Shown here: positions 15,616-23,753 of the stretch, piece after piece
How the letters are laid out: each line of letters begins with the position of its first letter
Numbering within the stretch: the first letter of the stretch is position 1
Translations under genes and position numbers: made by a program
NCBI GenBank assembly: GCA_013299055.1
Contig: JAAFKB010000034.1
Location: 1-39,622 of the forward strand
Reading direction: 5' to 3'
DNA: 39,622 nucleotides
Source: Sphaerotilus sp.
GTDB lineage: Bacteria; Pseudomonadota; Gammaproteobacteria; Burkholderiales; Burkholderiaceae_C
The notes under the pieces: generated by a model
Seen by the model: only the letters and a program-made list of their open reading frames with translations
Told to the model about the DNA's origin: nothing
Databases searched by the model: none

Positions 15616-16167
15616 TCAGGTGAAGTGGCGCGCGGCGGCCAGCACTGGCGCCGCCACGTCCTTGGCCGACAGCAGCGGTGCCATGCCCAGGTCCGGCCAG
15701 GTGATGCCAACGGCGGGGTCGTTCCAGCACACGGCGCCCTCGCACGCGGGCGCATACAGATCGGTGGTCTTGTAGAGGAAATCCGCGCTGTCGCTGGTGA
15801 CGACGAAGCCATGCGCGAACCCGGGCGGGATCCAGAACTGTCGGTGGTTCTCGCCCGTCAGCTCCACGCCCACCCATTGGCCAAAGGTCGTGCTGCTGCG
15901 GCGCAGATCGACCGCCACATCGAACACGCTGCCCTGGGTGCAGCGCACGAGCTTGCCCTGCGCGTGCGGCGGCAGCTGGTAGTGCAGCCCGCGCAGCACG
16001 CCCTTGGCCGAGCGCGAGTGGTTGTCCTGCACGAAGTTCACCTCGTGCCCGACGGCTGCGTTGAACACCTTCTGGTTGTAGCTCTCCATGAAGAAGCCAC
16101 GGGCGTCCCCGAACACCTTGGGTTCAAGGATCAGGACATCGGGAATGGCAGTGCGAATGACGTTCAT
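15616..16167 (-). CDS. rfbC: dTDP-4-dehydrorhamnose 3,5-epimerase
   Basis: Third enzyme of dTDP-L-rhamnose synthesis (RmlC), a cupin dimer of 183 aa, the usual length. Seen: FGDARGFFMESYN (19-31, substrate-binding Arg and Glu), FVQDNHSRSAKGVLRGLHYQ (45-64) with catalytic His62, GSVFDVAVDLRRSS (79-92), FWIPPGFAHGF (111-121) and catalytic Tyr132 in DFLYKTTDLYAP. ATG at 16167 lies 2 nt after the rfbA stop; a much longer open frame extending into rfbA is not real. It is last of the four-gene rml set, in the order rfbB-rfbD-rfbA-rfbC. The pathway fits the rhamnosyltransferase-like GT2 downstream. Confidence 0.95.
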   Translation of the reverse strand: MNVIRTAIPDVLILEPKVFGDARGFFMESYNQKVFNAAVGHEVNFVQDNHSRSAKGVLRGLHYQLPPHAQGKLVRCTQGSVFDVAVDLRRSSTTFGQWVGVELTGENHRQFWIPPGFAHGFVVTSDSADFLYKTTDLYAPACEGAVCWNDPAVGITWPDLGMAPLLSAKDVAAPVLAAARHFT

Positions 16168-16169
16168 GT

Positions 16170-17051
16170 TCAGTAGATCTTCTCGTGCAGCACCTTCTGC
16201 AGGTACTGCCCATAGCCGTTCTTGAGCAGCGGCTGTGCCAGACGCTCCAGTTGCGCCGCGTCGATCCAGCCGCGCCGGTAGGCAATCTCCTCCGGACACG
16301 CCACCTTCAGACCCTGGCGCTTCTCCAGCGTCGCGATGAACTGCCCGGCTTCCAGCAGGCTGTCATGCGTGCCGGTGTCCAGCCAGGCGTACCCGCGACC
16401 CATGATCTCGACGTTGAGCTGCCCTTCTTTCAGGTACACCGCGTTCACGTCCGTGATCTCCAGCTCGCCGCGCGGGCTGGGCGCGATGTTCGCCGCGATG
16501 TCGCAGACCTGCTCGTCGTAGAAGTACAGCCCTGTCACCGCGTAGTGGCTCTTCGGCGCCTTGGGCTTTTCCTCGATGCTGAGCGCGCGCCGCTGATCGT
16601 CGAAGTCCACCACGCCATAGCGTTCCGGATCGTGGACGTGGTACGCGAAGACGCTGGCGCCGTCCGTGCGGGCGGTGGCGCTGTTGAGCAGGTGCTGCAG
16701 GTCGTGGCCGTGGAAGATGTTGTCGCCCAGCACCAGCGCGCTCGGATGGCCCCCGACGAACTCGCGGCCGAGGATGAACGCCTGCGCCAGTCCGTCCGGA
16801 CTCGGCTGCACGCAGTACTGCAGGTTCAGGCCCCAGCGGCTGCCGTCGCCCAGCAGCGCCTCGAAGCGCGGCGTGTCCTGCGGCGTGCTGATGAGGAGGA
16901 TGTCGCGGATCCCGGCCAGCATCAGCGTGCTCAGCGGGTAGTAGACCATCGGCTTGTCGTAGACCGGCAGCAGCTGCTTGCTGATGGCCAGCGTGGCCGG
17001 ATGCAGCCGGGTGCCGGAGCCGCCGGCCAGGATGATGCCTTTGCGTTGCAT
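16170..17051 (-). CDS. rfbA: Glucose-1-phosphate thymidylyltransferase
   Basis: First enzyme of dTDP-L-rhamnose synthesis (RmlA): makes dTDP-glucose from dTTP and glucose-1-phosphate in the cytoplasm. At 293 aa it matches the family. Motifs: the nucleotide-binding loop [16 protein letters not shown] (5-20), [48 protein letters not shown] and [19 protein letters not shown]. All main RmlA motifs are present. Start ATG 17051 lies 15 bp after rfbD. dTDP-rhamnose usually inhibits this enzyme allosterically, so flux is controlled by product. Confidence 0.96.
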   Translation of the reverse strand: MQRKGIILAGGSGTRLHPATLAISKQLLPVYDKPMVYYPLSTLMLAGIRDILLISTPQDTPRFEALLGDGSRWGLNLQYCVQPSPDGLAQAFILGREFVGGHPSALVLGDNIFHGHDLQHLLNSATARTDGASVFAYHVHDPERYGVVDFDDQRRALSIEEKPKAPKSHYAVTGLYFYDEQVCDIAANIAPSPRGELEITDVNAVYLKEGQLNVEIMGRGYAWLDTGTHDSLLEAGQFIATLEKRQGLKVACPEEIAYRRGWIDAAQLERLAQPLLKNGYGQYLQKVLHEKIY

Positions 17052-17066
17052 GGGAACTCCAGTCGA

Positions 17067-17981
17067 TCAGCCGAGGATTTCAGTGAGCATGCGCGTGACC
17101 CCCTGCTGCCACGGTGGCAGGCGCAGCCCGAAGGTGGCCTGCAGCTTCGTCGTGTCCAGCCGCGAGTTCAGCGGACGCCGGGCCGGGGTCGGGAACGCGG
17201 TGGTAGGCACCGGCTCGATCGCCTGCACCTTCAGCTCGCGGCCCAGGCGACGGGCTTCCTCGATGACGAATTGCGCGTAGCCGTGCCAGCTCGTCTGCCC
17301 ACCCGCCACGGCGTGGTAGGTGCCCGGGAGGTCCAGGTCCGGCTGCGCCATGGCCGTGCGCAGCATCTGCGCGGTGAGGTCGGCCAGCAGATCCGCGCCG
17401 GTCGGGGCACCGATCTGGTCGTCGATCACGGTGAGCCTGTCGCGCTCCGCCGCCAGCCGGAGCATGGTCCTGGCGAAGTTGCCTCCGCGTGCCGCATGGA
17501 CCCAGCTCGTGCGCAGGATCAGGTGCCTGCAGCCGCTGGCCCGGATGGCGTCCTCCCCTTCCAGCTTGGTCTGCCCATACACGCTCAGAGGGCCGGTGGG
17601 AGCGTCTTCGCTGCGGGGCTGGTCGCCCGAGCCGTCGAAGACGTAGTCGGTGCTGTAGTGGACCAGCCATGCGCCTGTCTCGGCGGCGCAACGCGCGAGC
17701 ACGGCCGGCGCGGTGGCGTTGATGGCGCGGGCGAGGGCGGGTTCGCTCTCGGCCTTGTCCACGGCAGTGTGCGCCGCGGCATTGACGATGATGTCCGGAC
17801 GCACTGCAGCGACCGTCTCGGCAAGCCGCTCGGGCTGGCTGAAATCACCGTGCAGGTGGACGCTGTCATGGTCAAGTCCGACCACTTCGCCCAGCGGAGC
17901 CAGCGCGCGCTGCAATTCCCAGCCGACCTGCCCGCCCTGGCCGAGCAGCAGGATCTTCAAGGCGCCCTGCTGCGCGCTCAC
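17067..17981 (-). CDS. rfbD: dTDP-4-dehydrorhamnose reductase
   Basis: Last step to dTDP-L-rhamnose (RmlD), an NAD(P)H-dependent SDR of 304 aa. Seen: [17 protein letters not shown] (11-27), [45 protein letters not shown] (Tyr and Lys of the catalytic set) and [21 protein letters not shown] chose the GTG at 17981 because it overlaps the rfbB stop as GTGA and leaves six residues before the first beta strand; an extended reading to 18068 lies inside rfbB and is not conserved. Part of the rml operon. Confidence 0.93.
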   Translation of the reverse strand: MSAQQGALKILLLGQGGQVGWELQRALAPLGEVVGLDHDSVHLHGDFSQPERLAETVAAVRPDIIVNAAAHTAVDKAESEPALARAINATAPAVLARCAAETGAWLVHYSTDYVFDGSGDQPRSEDAPTGPLSVYGQTKLEGEDAIRASGCRHLILRTSWVHAARGGNFARTMLRLAAERDRLTVIDDQIGAPTGADLLADLTAQMLRTAMAQPDLDLPGTYHAVAGGQTSWHGYAQFVIEEARRLGRELKVQAIEPVPTTAFPTPARRPLNSRLDTTKLQATFGLRLPPWQQGVTRMLTEILG

Positions 17982-19042
17982 GCCCGCGCCCCGTAGTTCT
18001 GGCTCACCCAGTCGCGGTAGGCGCCCGTGCGCACCGCGTCGATCCACTGCGTGTTCTCCAGGTACCACCGCACCGTCTTGTCGATGCCCGACTCGAACGT
18101 CTCCGCCGGCGTCCAGCCGATCTCCCGCTCGATCTTCGTCGGGTCGATCGCGTAGCGCCGGTCGTGGCCAGGCCGGTCGGCCACGAACGTGATCTGCGCT
18201 TCGTACTGCGTGCCGTCCGCCTTCGGCCGCAGCGCGTCAAGCTTGCGGCAGATCACCTGCACCACGTCCAGGTTCCGGATCTCGTTCTTGCCACCCACGT
18301 TGTAGACCTCGCCCAGCCGGCCCTTGGCCAGCACCTGCCGGATCGCCTCGCAGTGGTCCCGCACGTACAGCCAGTCGCGGATGTTCTGTCCGTCGCCGTA
18401 CACCGGCAGCGGCTTGCCGTCCAGCGCGTTCAGGATCATCAGCGGGATCAGCTTCTCCGGGAAATGGTACGGCCCGTAGTTGTTCGAGCAGTTGGTGGTG
18501 AGCGTCGGCAGCCCGTAGGTATGGTGGTACGCCCGCACCAGGTGGTCCGAGCCCGCCTTGCTCGCCGAGTACGGGCTGTTCGGGGCATACGGCGTCGTCT
18601 CCGAGAACGCCGGGTCCGTCTCCGACAGCGAGCCGTACACCTCGTCGGTGGACACATGCAGGAAGCGGAACGCCTCCTTGGCCTCGGTTTCCAGCGCGCC
18701 CCAGTACGAGCGCACGGCTTCGAGCAGCTCGAACGTGCCGACCATGTTCGTCTGGATGAACTCTCCCGGACCATGGATGCTGCGGTCGACGTGGCTCTCG
18801 GCCGCGAAGTGCAGCACCGCACGCGGCCGGTGCTCCGCCAGCAGCCGCGACACCAGCGCCCGGTCCCCGATGTCCCCCTGCACCAGCACGCAGTGCCCCG
18901 CCTCCACATGCGCCGCGATCGTCTGCGGGTTGCCCGCGTACGTCAGCTTGTCCAGCACGACGACTGACTCCTGGCTGCGCTCGAACCAGTGGTGGACGAA
19001 GTTCCCGCCGATGAAGCCGGCGGCGCCTGTGATGAGGATCAT
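17978..19042 (-). CDS. rfbB: dTDP-glucose 4,6-dehydratase
   Basis: Second enzyme of the rhamnose pathway (RmlB), 354 aa, an NAD-dependent extended SDR. Seen: [19 protein letters not shown] (2-20), [18 protein letters not shown] (79-96), [10 protein letters not shown] (130-139, catalytic Thr132/Asp133/Glu134), [13 protein letters not shown] (158-170, Tyr158 and Lys162) and [17 protein letters not shown]. It overlaps rfbD by 4 nt. Its product, dTDP-4-keto-6-deoxyglucose, could also feed a DegT aminotransferase such as the one encoded downstream, giving a second possible fate. Confidence 0.96.
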   Translation of the reverse strand: MILITGAAGFIGGNFVHHWFERSQESVVVLDKLTYAGNPQTIAAHVEAGHCVLVQGDIGDRALVSRLLAEHRPRAVLHFAAESHVDRSIHGPGEFIQTNMVGTFELLEAVRSYWGALETEAKEAFRFLHVSTDEVYGSLSETDPAFSETTPYAPNSPYSASKAGSDHLVRAYHHTYGLPTLTTNCSNNYGPYHFPEKLIPLMILNALDGKPLPVYGDGQNIRDWLYVRDHCEAIRQVLAKGRLGEVYNVGGKNEIRNLDVVQVICRKLDALRPKADGTQYEAQITFVADRPGHDRRYAIDPTKIEREIGWTPAETFESGIDKTVRWYLENTQWIDAVRTGAYRDWVSQNYGARA

Positions 19043-19090
19043 GTGCGGTACGAGAGGGAGAATCAGGATGCGCGCGATTGTGCAGGACGC

Positions 19091-20560
19091 TCAACTGCGC
19101 CCGTAGGTGTCCTCGTAACGCACGATGTCGTCCTCGCCGAGGTAGGAGCCGGACTGCACCTCGATGATCTCCAGCGGCACCCGGCCCGGGTTGGCCAGCC
19201 GGTGCACCTGTCCCAGCGGGATGTAGGTGGACTGGTTCTCGCTCAGCACCAGCACCTTGTCGCCGTTGGTGATCTCGGCCGTGCCGGTGACCACGATCCA
19301 GTGCTCGGCGCGGTGGTAGTGCATCTGCAGGCTCAAGCTGGCCCCCGGCTTGACCATGATGCGCTTGACCTGGAAGCGCGGACCGGCGTCGATGCTGTCG
19401 TACCAGCCCCACGGGCGGTGGACCTTGCGGTGCAGGCTGTGCTCGGTGCGGCCGGCCTTGTCGAGCTGCGCGACGATCTTCTTCACGTCCTGGCTGCGGC
19501 TGCGGTCGGCCACCATCACGGCGTCGGCCGTCTCGATCACCACCACGTCGTCCAGCCCGACCACGCTGACCAGCCGGCCGGACGCATGGACCAGCGTGTT
19601 GGTGCTGTCCTGCGTGATCACGTCGCCGACGCTGGCATTGCCGTTGGCGTCCTTGCGGGCAACTTGCCAGACGGCGTCCCACGCACCCAGGTCGTTCCAG
19701 CCGGCGCTCAGCGGCACCATGCGGATGTCGAATTCGCTGCCCGGGCAACGCTCCATCACCGCATAGTCCACCGACTCGCTCGGCACTGCCGCGAACTCGG
19801 CCTTGCCGGGGCGCACGAAGCTGGCGTCCGTCTTGCGCACCGTCCACGCGGCGCGGGTGGCCGCGGCGATGTCGGGACGGAAGGTCTCCAGCGCCTGCAT
19901 CCACACCGACGCCTTCAGCACGAACATGCCGCTGTTCCAGAAGTAGCCGCCTTCGCGCAGGTAACCCTCGGCCGTGTCCAGATCCGGCTTCTCGACGAAC
20001 TGCGCCACGCGGGCCGCGCCCAGTTCAGGCGTCGTGCGGATGTAGCCGTAGCCGGTCTCGGGTGCGTCCGGCGTGATCCCGAGGATGGCCACCACACCTT
20101 GCGCGGCCAGCCGCACCGCCTGCTGCAGCGCGGCGGTGTAGGCGCTCGGGTCGGTGACGGTCTGGTCGGCGGGCGTGACCACCAGCACCGGATCGACCCC
20201 GCCTTCGAGCGCCTGCAGCGCGGCCAGCGTCAGTGCGGGTGCCGTGTTGCGGCCCATCGGCTCCAGCACCACCGACTGCGGCGTCTGGCGGATCTCGCGC
20301 AACTGGTCGAGCACGAGGAAGCGGTGCTCTTCATTGCCCACGATCAGTGGTGCGGCGATCGACAGATCGGCGGTGGCCAGGGCGGACAGGCGCTCGGCTG
20401 CTTCCTGGAACAGGCTCTGGTTGCTGTCGCCGAGCACCAGGAACTGTTTCGGATAGCCGGCGCGCGACAGCGGCCACAGGCGGGTGCCGCTGCCTCCGGC
20501 CATGATGACGGGCTGGACGGCGATCGGCGCGGAAGCAGGCATGACGGAAAGCGAGTTCAT
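19091..20560 (-). CDS. manC: Mannose-1-phosphate guanylyltransferase / mannose-6-phosphate isomerase
   Basis: Bifunctional type II PMI/GMP enzyme of 489 aa (ManC/AlgA/CpsB) that makes GDP-mannose and interconverts fructose-6-P and mannose-6-P. N-terminal guanylyltransferase: [20 protein letters not shown] (17-36) with PKQFL next. C-terminal cupin isomerase: HRPWGWYDSID, FQVKRIMVKPGASLSLQMHY and HRAEHWIVVTGTAEI, containing the metal-binding QMHYHRAEHW. First gene of the minus-strand cluster, 48 bp upstream of rfbB. ManB and GDP-sugar-modifying enzymes (Gmd and others) are not in the window, so the final GDP-sugar is open. No clear Shine-Dalgarno sequence precedes the ATG; an in-frame ATG six codons on is an alternative. 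Confidence 0.93.
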   Translation of the reverse strand: MNSLSVMPASAPIAVQPVIMAGGSGTRLWPLSRAGYPKQFLVLGDSNQSLFQEAAERLSALATADLSIAAPLIVGNEEHRFLVLDQLREIRQTPQSVVLEPMGRNTAPALTLAALQALEGGVDPVLVVTPADQTVTDPSAYTAALQQAVRLAAQGVVAILGITPDAPETGYGYIRTTPELGAARVAQFVEKPDLDTAEGYLREGGYFWNSGMFVLKASVWMQALETFRPDIAAATRAAWTVRKTDASFVRPGKAEFAAVPSESVDYAVMERCPGSEFDIRMVPLSAGWNDLGAWDAVWQVARKDANGNASVGDVITQDSTNTLVHASGRLVSVVGLDDVVVIETADAVMVADRSRSQDVKKIVAQLDKAGRTEHSLHRKVHRPWGWYDSIDAGPRFQVKRIMVKPGASLSLQMHYHRAEHWIVVTGTAEITNGDKVLVLSENQSTYIPLGQVHRLANPGRVPLEIIEVQSGSYLGEDDIVRYEDTYGRS

Positions 20561-20593
20561 GAGATAAGGGTGTCCCTGGTGGTGAGTAGATTC

Positions 20594-20627
20594 CCTGAAT
20601 TGTGCAGACCGTCCGGGGCAATTCAGG
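20594..20627 (-). promoter_or_regulatory. Dyad element, possible operator at the manC promoter
   Basis: Perfect 9-bp inverted repeat CCTGAATTG (20594-20602) / CAATTCAGG (20619-20627) with a 16-bp spacer, next to the 10-bp palindrome GGCGATCGCC (20626-20635). On the minus strand a weak -10-like CACAAT (20599-20604) overlaps one arm and the -35 position falls on the other. It lies 33-75 bp upstream of manC, first gene of the polysaccharide block. It could be a repressor or activator site, or an RNA hairpin. Confidence 0.4.
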
Positions 20628-20810
20628 CGATCGCCGACCCAACGATGCCCCGGCCGTGCAAAGTTTGTCCCTTATTCAGCGTGCGCCAAGGAACAGCCGC
20701 CCGCAGGAAGCGCCTGCGCGTGACGCGGGAAACGCACACCGGACTTGACAAACCGAAGCACCCTTGTGGTCATTTCGCGCCAGAACGACACCCGCCCGCA
20801 GCATCCGCAC

Positions 20811-20816
20811 GATAAT
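20811..20816 (+). promoter_or_regulatory. Possible -10 box of rhlE
   Basis: GATAAT (5 of 6 to consensus) ends 10 nt before the rhlE ATG, so transcription would begin about 4 nt upstream of the start codon. No Shine-Dalgarno sequence is present. A TTGACA at 20745-20750 belongs to no well-spaced -10 box. The 266-bp gap 20561-20826 holds no gene, only these divergent control signals. Confidence 0.35.
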
Positions 20817-20826
20817 CACGCCCGTG

Positions 20827-22305
20827 ATGACCCCCCAACCCGACACTGCGCCCGATCTGGCCGCCCCCGCCCGCTTCGACACCCTGCCCCTGGACGCCAA
20901 GCTCCAGCGCGCCATCGGTGACGCCGGTTACGAGACGATGACCCCCATCCAGGCCAAGGCCATCCCGATCGTGCTGGAAGGCCGCGACGTGATGGGGGCG
21001 GCACAGACGGGCACTGGCAAGACAGCCGCCTTCTCGCTGCCACTGCTGCAGAAGATGCTCCGGCACGAGAACCCGAGCGCCTCGCCCGCCCGCCACCCGG
21101 TGCGCGCCCTGGTGCTGGCCCCGACCCGCGAGCTGGCGGACCAGGTGGCCGTGAACGTCAAGACCTACGCGAAGCACAGCCACCTGCGTGTGGCCTGCGT
21201 CTTCGGCGGCATCGACATCGCGCCGCAGGCCGCCGAACTCAAGCGCGGCGTGGAAGTCCTGATCGCCACGCCGGGCCGCCTGCTCGACCACATCCAGCTC
21301 AAGAACTGCCAGCTCAACCAGGTCGAATACGTCGTGCTGGACGAAGCCGACCGCATGCTCGACATCGGCTTCCTGCCCGATCTGCAGCGCATCCTGAGCT
21401 TCCTGCCCAAGACGCGCCAGACGCTGCTGTTCTCCGCCACGTTCTCGCCCGAGATCAAGAAGCTGGCGCAGAGCTACCTGCAGGATCCGATCCTGGTCGA
21501 GGTGGCCCGCCCGAACGCCACCGCCACCAACGTCGAGCAACGCTTCTACAGCGTCGCCGACGAGGACAAGCGCCGCCTGATCACCCAGCTGCTGCGCCAG
21601 CGCGAGATCCGGCAGGCGATCATCTTCGTCAACTCCAAGCTCGGTGCGGCGCGACTGGCGCGCGTCTTCGAGCGCGACGGCCTGCGCACCGCCGCACTCC
21701 ACGGCGACAAGTCGCAGGACGAGCGCCTGAAGTCGCTGGCCGCGTTCAAGGCGGGTGAGGTCGACCTGCTGGTCGCCACCGACGTGGCGGCGCGCGGTCT
21801 GGACATCGCCGACCTGCCCGCCGTCTTCAACTACGACGTGCCCTTCAACGCCGAGGACTACGTCCACCGCATCGGCCGTACCGGACGCGCCGGTGCCTCG
21901 GGCATCGCCATCACGCTGGCCACCCGCGACGACACCCGGCTGGTCAGCGACATCGAGAAGCTGATCAAGAAGACGATCACGCTGGAGACGGCCGAACTGG
22001 AGAACGACCGCCCCCCACGTCGTCGCCGCGAGACCGAAGACACGCCCAGCCACAGCGAGTCGCGTCCGGCTTTCCCCGCTGCAGCGCCGATGCCGATGCC
22101 CACGCAGCGCCCGGTGCGCAGCGGACGGTCGTCGCACGATCCGTTCTTCGACCGCCCCTACGAACCCGACCCGAAGGCCACGCCGGTCTGGGAAGACTCG
22201 CCGGCTGCGCCCGCTCCCTCTGCGGAACTCAGCCCGGTGTCGGGCCTGACCGCCAAGCCCCGGCGCCGCATCGCCAGCTTGCTGGGCGGCAAGGCACCGA
22301 CCTGA
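20827..22305 (+). CDS. rhlE: DEAD-box ATP-dependent RNA helicase RhlE
   Basis: RNA unwinding enzyme of 492 aa acting in ribosome assembly and mRNA turnover. Motifs in order: Q motif region FDTLPLDAKLQRAI with MTPIQAKAIP (38-47), motif I AQTGTGKT (59-66), Ia PTRELADQ, Ib TPGRLLDH, motif II DEAD (172-175), motif III SATF, IV IIFVNSK, V ATDVAARGLDI and VI HRIGRTGRAG. After about residue 385 a basic, Pro-rich, disordered tail (PPRRRRETED) ends with KPRRRIASLLGGK, typical of RhlE RNA-binding tails. ATG 20827 was chosen over a 21-residue longer reading because the family begins close to FDTLPLD. It ends exactly where the convergent methyltransferase gene ends. Confidence 0.93.
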   Translation: MTPQPDTAPDLAAPARFDTLPLDAKLQRAIGDAGYETMTPIQAKAIPIVLEGRDVMGAAQTGTGKTAAFSLPLLQKMLRHENPSASPARHPVRALVLAPTRELADQVAVNVKTYAKHSHLRVACVFGGIDIAPQAAELKRGVEVLIATPGRLLDHIQLKNCQLNQVEYVVLDEADRMLDIGFLPDLQRILSFLPKTRQTLLFSATFSPEIKKLAQSYLQDPILVEVARPNATATNVEQRFYSVADEDKRRLITQLLRQREIRQAIIFVNSKLGAARLARVFERDGLRTAALHGDKSQDERLKSLAAFKAGEVDLLVATDVAARGLDIADLPAVFNYDVPFNAEDYVHRIGRTGRAGASGIAITLATRDDTRLVSDIEKLIKKTITLETAELENDRPPRRRRETEDTPSHSESRPAFPAAAPMPMPTQRPVRSGRSSHDPFFDRPYEPDPKATPVWEDSPAAPAPSAELSPVSGLTAKPRRRIASLLGGKAPT

Positions 22306-23076
22306 TCACGCCAGGAACGCGAACACCGCCGGCACGTCGGCGGGCAGCGTCGGGGGTGTGGCGCGCCACTGTGCGATGCGCTGCGTGCGGGTGCTGCCCC
22401 CCGCCAGCGTCAGGCCACAACTGATGCTGAGCCAGGTGTCCGGGTGCAGGCTGCCGACCAGCGCCTGCGCCATCGCGGCATTGCGGTAGGGCGTCTCGAT
22501 GAGCAACTGCGTCTGGTGCCAGCGGCGCGAGTGGGTTTCCAGCTCGCGCAGGCGTTGTCCCCGTGTGGCGGCATCGGTGGGCAGGTAGCCGACGAACGCG
22601 AAGCTCTGCCCGTTCAACCCGCTCGCCGCCACCGCCAGGATGAGCGCACTCGGCCCCGCGAGCGGCATCACCGTCACGCCCTGTGCGTGGGCCGCCCGCA
22701 CCAGCTCGGCGCCCGGGTCGGCCACCGCCGGCAAGCCCGCCTCCGACACCAGCCCCACGTCGTGCCCCGCCAAGGCTGGCGCCAGCAGTCCGGCCCAGTC
22801 GGGTGCAGCCGTGCGCGCATCCGGCTTGCCTTTCGGGGGGCGTGGCAGCTCGCGGATCGACAGCGCCTGCAGCGGCTGCGCCAGCGGCACCACGGCGTCC
22901 ACGCGCTTGAGCAGCGCCCGCGCGCTCCGGGCGTTTTCCGCCACCCAGTGCGTCAGCCCGGCCGCCACGCGGATCGCGCCCAGTGGCAGCACCTCCTGCA
23001 GATCCGGCAGGGGCGCGCCCTCGGCGACTGTGCCCAGGTCGAGCGTGTTGGGGACCAGCCAGAGACGCCCCTTCAT
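22306..23076 (-). CDS. RsmI-like SAM-dependent methyltransferase (tetrapyrrole methylase fold)
   Basis: Protein of 256 aa in the TP-methylase family, related to the 16S rRNA 2'-O-methyltransferase RsmI (about 286 aa). The core is kept: GHDVGLVSEAGLPAVADPGA (104-123), the SAM-site region AGPSALILAVAASGLNGQSF (140-159) with FVGYLP next, and LIETPYRNAAMAQAL later. The N-terminal RsmI motifs are not kept: it begins KGRLWLVPNTLDLGTV rather than the usual PIGNL-D, and the EDTR region reads ENAR. It is therefore probably a paralogue with a different or uncertain target, not RsmI itself. It overlaps maf by ATGA (23073-23076) and converges on rhlE with no gap. Confidence 0.8.
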   Translation of the reverse strand: MKGRLWLVPNTLDLGTVAEGAPLPDLQEVLPLGAIRVAAGLTHWVAENARSARALLKRVDAVVPLAQPLQALSIRELPRPPKGKPDARTAAPDWAGLLAPALAGHDVGLVSEAGLPAVADPGAELVRAAHAQGVTVMPLAGPSALILAVAASGLNGQSFAFVGYLPTDAATRGQRLRELETHSRRWHQTQLLIETPYRNAAMAQALVGSLHPDTWLSISCGLTLAGGSTRTQRIAQWRATPPTLPADVPAVFAFLA

Positions 23077-23711
23077 GCCGCACCTCCCGCGGTCATCTGC
23101 CCGGCATGGAACGCCAGCGCATCCAGCCCGGCCTGCCGCAGCAGCGCTGACGTGACGATCAACGGCAGGCCGATCAGCGCGGTCGGGTCGTCGGACTCGA
23201 TGCTGTCGAGCAAGGCGATGCCCAACGTCTCGCACTTGGCGCTGCCCGCGCAGTCGTAGGGCTGCTCCAGGCGCAGGTAGGTCTCGATCTCCACATCGCT
23301 CAGCGCCCGGACACGCACCGTCACCGGCACGCGCCGCACGGCCTCGAACCCCGTGTCGTGCCGCAGCACCGCCACCGCCGTGTGGAACACCACCGCCCGT
23401 CCGCGCATCGCCCGCAGTTGCGCGACGGCGTTGGCGTGGTGGCCAGGCTTGCCGATGGGCTGGCCGTCGAGTTCGGCCACCTGATCGGAGCCGATGACCA
23501 CCGCATGCGGCCGCTGCCGTGCGACGGCCCGCGCCTTGGCCAAGGCCAGGCGCTCGCTCAGGACCGCAGGGGGCTCGCCCGGCAGCGGGGTTTCATCGAC
23601 CTCGGGGGACAGCACATCGAACGGCAGCCGCAACCGCGACAGCAGTTCGCGCCGGTAGGCCGAGGTGGACGCCAGCACCAGCGCCGGCACAGGGGAGAGG
23701 GAAGGTGACAT
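23073..23711 (-). CDS. Maf family nucleotide pyrophosphatase, YceF type
   Basis: House-cleaning enzyme of 212 aa that hydrolyses non-canonical nucleotides; the YceF branch prefers 7-methyl-GTP. Seen: LVLASTSAYRRELLSRL (11-27), SPEVDETPLPGEPP (35-48), VVIGSDQVAELDGQPIGKPG (71-90, catalytic Asp76 and Lys88) and YDCAGSAKCETLGIALLDSI. The SAYRRELL and EVDET blocks match YceF better than YhdE. In E. coli, yceF is also divergent from yceD-rpmF-plsX-fab, and that arrangement is conserved here. Start ATG 23711 leaves only 42 bp to yceD. The much longer open frame to 24308 is antisense to yceD and not real. Confidence 0.9.
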   Translation of the reverse strand: MSPSLSPVPALVLASTSAYRRELLSRLRLPFDVLSPEVDETPLPGEPPAVLSERLALAKARAVARQRPHAVVIGSDQVAELDGQPIGKPGHHANAVAQLRAMRGRAVVFHTAVAVLRHDTGFEAVRRVPVTVRVRALSDVEIETYLRLEQPYDCAGSAKCETLGIALLDSIESDDPTALIGLPLIVTSALLRQAGLDALAFHAGQMTAGGAA

Positions 23712-23717
23712 CCCGGC

Positions 23718-23746
23718 ATTGTTCCACCGGCGCGCACCCGTACACT
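23718..23746. promoter_or_regulatory. Divergent promoter pair between maf and yceD
   Basis: For yceD (+): TTGTTC (23719-23724), 16 bp, TACACT (23741-23746), then 7 nt to the ATG. For maf (-): AACAAT (23718-23723) ends 6 nt before its ATG. Neither gene has a Shine-Dalgarno sequence in the 42-bp gap. Both spacings would place the transcription start at or within 1-2 nt of the start codon, meaning leaderless mRNAs. Confidence 0.4.
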
Positions 23747-23753
23747 GCGCGGC

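Noticed and set aside
20745-20750. TTGACA upstream of rhlE as a standard sigma-70 -35
   Set aside because: No -10-like hexamer is found 16-18 bp downstream; the GATAAT box is about 60 bp away.
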